The position numbers and the translations under genes were made by a program. A model generated the notes under the pieces. The model made no database searches. It saw only the letters and a list, made by a program, of their open reading frames with translations, and was not told the origin of the DNA. Below, one piece after another: positions 32,951-34,529 of a stretch of 34,529 nucleotides of DNA (within the stretch, counting starts at the first letter, position 1; the number at the start of each line of letters is the position of its first letter). This stretch comes from an uncultured Treponema sp. (GTDB lineage Bacteria > Spirochaetota > Spirochaetia > Treponematales > Treponemataceae). The stretch covers positions 1-34,529 of the forward strand of contig CALHVG010000023.1 in assembly GCA_938039145.1 (NCBI GenBank), in the 5' to 3' direction.

Positions 32951-33045
32951 GAAGCTCACACCGATATGAGTGAGCCGCACACTCTCGTAAGTGCGGGAGC
33001 TCACACCGGTAAGTGTAAGCATCTCACACTCGGCGGAGAGTAAAC
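32951..33045 (+). repeat. Cluster of four CACAC-centred, ~23-nt imperfect repeats in the cysK leader
   Basis: CACAC recurs at 32957, 32978, 33002 and 33025 (spacings 21, 24 and 23). Units read roughly AGCTCACACCG...GTGTAAGC and can form short hairpins, such as GCTCAC/GTGAGC (32955-32976) and CGCAC/GTGCG (32976-32995). The cluster ends about 28 bp before the cysK start codon. An operator array or a structured leader is possible; no known riboswitch consensus was recognised. Confidence 0.55.
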
Positions 33046-33072
33046 ATAAAGCCGTACAGGCAGGAGGACGCT

Positions 33073-34005
33073 ATGTCAAAAATATATTCTTCAATAGACC
33101 AAATAATCGGGAACACGCCGCTTTTGCGCCTTACTCACATCGAAAGAGAATTCGCCCTTGAGGCAGCTCTTCTTTCAAAGCTTGAATGTATGAACCCAGC
33201 AGGAAGCGTAAAAGACAGGGTTGCAAAGGCAATGCTTGACGACGCGGAACAAAAGGGGCTACTTAACAAAGATTCCACTATCATCGAGCCTACTTCGGGC
33301 AACACCGGAATAGGACTTGCGTCCGTTGCAGCTTCCCGCGGATACAAAGTAATAATCGTAATGCCTGAAAATATGTCCGAAGAGCGGAAGCTTCTTATGA
33401 AAGCATACGGAGCAGAGCTTGTTCTGACTGACGCCAAAAAGGGCATGGCGGGCGCTATAGAAAAGGCGGAACAAATAAAAGCTTTAACTCCTAACAGTTT
33501 TGTTGCAGGGCAATTTACAAATCCCGCAAATCCTGCGTCTCACATTCAAAGCACAGCCCCAGAGATTTGGAACGACACTGACGGGAAGGTAGACCTGTTT
33601 GTAGCGGGAGTGGGAACAGGCGGAACTCTTACGGGGATTGGAAAATATCTTAAATCAAAAAATCCGAATATAAAGGTTATCGCTGTAGAACCCGCAGATT
33701 CCCCCGTGCTTTCAAAAGGGACGGCGGGCCCGCACCAAATACAGGGAATCGGCGCCGGCTTTATTCCCGATGTGTTGGATACAAAAGTCTACGACGAAGT
33801 AATAACCGTAAAGAACGAAGATGCCTTTGAAATGGGTAAACTTGTCGGAAAAAAAGAAGGCGTTCTTGTAGGAATATCTTCCGGGGCGGCGCTTTGGGCA
33901 GCTGTCCGGATTGCAAAACGCCCTGAATGCAGGGGGAAGAACATAGTAGTGCTTTTCCCGGACACGGGAACACGCTATCTTTCCACCCCAATGTTCCGGG
34001 AGTAG
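33073..34005 (+). CDS. cysK: Cysteine synthase (O-acetylserine sulfhydrylase)
   Basis: The protein is 310 residues. The PLP lysine is in NPAGSVKDRVA, the substrate loop is EPTSGNTGIGLA, the phosphate-binding loop is GVGTGGTLTGIGKYLK, and QGIGAGFIPDVLD and the PLP-ring Ser in GISSGAALWAA follow. It makes L-cysteine from O-acetylserine and sulfide. AGGAGG lies 5 nt before the ATG. No cysE or sulfate-assimilation genes adjoin it. The upstream region is unusually long and repeat-bearing, so regulation at the leader or by a repressor is likely. Confidence 0.94.
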   Translation: MSKIYSSIDQIIGNTPLLRLTHIEREFALEAALLSKLECMNPAGSVKDRVAKAMLDDAEQKGLLNKDSTIIEPTSGNTGIGLASVAASRGYKVIIVMPENMSEERKLLMKAYGAELVLTDAKKGMAGAIEKAEQIKALTPNSFVAGQFTNPANPASHIQSTAPEIWNDTDGKVDLFVAGVGTGGTLTGIGKYLKSKNPNIKVIAVEPADSPVLSKGTAGPHQIQGIGAGFIPDVLDTKVYDEVITVKNEDAFEMGKLVGKKEGVLVGISSGAALWAAVRIAKRPECRGKNIVVLFPDTGTRYLSTPMFRE

Positions 34006-34280
34006 GGTAATAAAATACTTAGGTGCCGCAATGCTTACATCGCCGTTCATTTTGTGCGCGTGTTATTGTGCGCCGCCGACATTCCAAAGAATCTTACTCA
34101 CGGCGGAACACCGCTTTTAACCCGGAACAGCATAATAGGCAGGCGGTATGAATCTTAGCTTTTGTTACACGGCTCTCAATCGGAAAAGTTATCTTGAGCA
34201 TTACGGGGCTTTTGTCTTTACACGCTGAATATTTTTCGGTAACGGTAAAGCCTTCTTAATTTGCATAAACGTAATAATAA
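34006..34280. other. Intergenic region after cysK, no gene recognised
   Basis: This stretch has no convincing reading frame or RNA gene. The direct repeat TTGTGCGC occurs at about 34052 and 34067, but no terminator with a T tract was found after cysK. Confidence 0.5.
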
Positions 34281-34367
34281 GGGAATGCGTTAGGGATAGA
34301 AGCGGAAAGTGCGGTGCGCCGCAGTTGGAGCGGATAGCCCGACCGCCGTTTGCGGCGGGAACGCCCC
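34281..34367. ncRNA. Candidate structured RNA or repeat element (three-way-junction fold)
   Basis: This GC-rich island in AT-rich DNA folds as a closing stem, GGG-aat-GCGTT (34281-34291) with AACGC-CCC (34360-34367). The stem encloses two hairpins: TGCGG/CCGCA (34310-34323) and CCGCCG/CGGCGG with a TTTG loop (34343-34358). Its linker segments (GTTAGGGATAGAAGCGG, GGAGCGGATAGCCCG) look like an element I recall as widely repeated in intergenic regions of several bacterial groups; the family name and strand are uncertain. Confidence 0.45.
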
Positions 34368-34414
34368 AAAAAGAATAAAAAACACTCTTATTTTTAAGAA
34401 TTAACATAAATTTA

Positions 34415-34442
34415 TTGTTTTTCAAAAGTTTGAATATATAAT
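34415..34442 (+). promoter_or_regulatory. Candidate promoter of the gene at the window end
   Basis: TTGTTT (34415-34420), a 16-bp spacer and perfect TATAAT (34437-34442), giving a leader of about 40 nt with GAGGAG. Confidence 0.55.
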
Positions 34443-34489
34443 TACCCTGTTCTTTTCGAAAAATATCTCAATAAGAGGAGTTGAATAAA

Positions 34490-34529
34490 ATGCGAAAGTA
34501 CACTATTGTTACCACCCACCCCCCCCCCC
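34490..34529 (+). CDS. Start of an unidentified gene, truncated at the window end in a poly-C tract
   Basis: ATG at 34490 follows GAGGAG (34475-34480) at 9 nt and a good promoter, so a real gene start is likely. Only MRKYTIVTTHPPP is visible before the sequence ends in 11 C residues (34519-34529). The product cannot be identified. The tract may be genuine or an assembly or sequencing end artefact, in which case the last codons are unreliable. Confidence 0.45.
   Translation, partial: MRKYTIVTTHPPP

Noticed and set aside
32844..33072. SAM (S-box) or T-box riboswitch before cysK
   Set aside because: Neither consensus core was recognised, and there is no terminator hairpin before the start codon.
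34201..34425. 74-residue minus-strand frame near the window end
   Set aside because: It runs through the GC-rich hairpin element and has no Shine-Dalgarno or domain; the translation is explained by the RNA-like fold.

Overview
The window reads as a chromosomal segment of a host- or gut-associated spirochaete, most likely a Treponema. This rests on a FlgM anti-sigma factor, a TpF1-type Dps ferritin, a TPR-GGDEF signalling protein, a porin-like outer-membrane protein, a lone PTS enzyme I and moderately AT-rich, lysine-rich genes. No rRNA is present, so the assignment is inference. The window opens inside a large secreted protein and ends 14 codons into a new gene at an 11-base C run.

Layout. 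1-2174: 3' end of a modular surface protein with 97-residue repeats. 2175-2607: two terminators around an array of 23-bp palindromic repeats. 2608-6381: dps (-), then rsmI-flgM (+) and a metal-site-less Fe-ADH homologue with a SPOUT methyltransferase (+). 6382-6914: a gene-free, hairpin-dense repeat region, followed by tRNA-Pro(GGG). 7156-10778: ptsI-der-merR. 10970-13252: a NYN/OST-HTH protein and an Rsm22/METTL17-like protein. 13272-19129: an acyl-CoA synthetase (-) divergent from a TPR-GGDEF protein plus TetR regulator (+). 19397-21079: dCMP deaminase and an outer-membrane protein (-), divergent from pyrF and a pyrK-pyrD fusion (+, 21219-24106).

24416-31641 (-) is one operon, pheA-aroB-aroC-aroEK-aroQ-aroA-aroG. 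It encodes all seven shikimate-pathway steps from PEP plus erythrose-4-phosphate to chorismate, with shikimate dehydrogenase and kinase fused, plus the bifunctional branch enzyme to phenylpyruvate. A consensus promoter followed by an intrinsic terminator lies ahead of pheA, suggesting attenuation. 31901-34005 holds an AlkD-like protein (-) and cysK (+), which has a long, repeat-bearing upstream region.

A recurring signal is the placement of near-consensus sigma-70 promoters so close to start codons (-10 hexamer ending 5-8 nt before ATG, no Shine-Dalgarno) that the transcripts should be leaderless. This is seen for rsmI, ptsI, the GGDEF gene, pyrF and the alkD-like gene, while downstream operon genes carry good Shine-Dalgarno sequences. 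The least explained pieces are the 23-bp array (2309-2423), the hairpin region before tRNA-Pro (6382-6914), the cysK upstream repeats and the structured element at 34281-34367.
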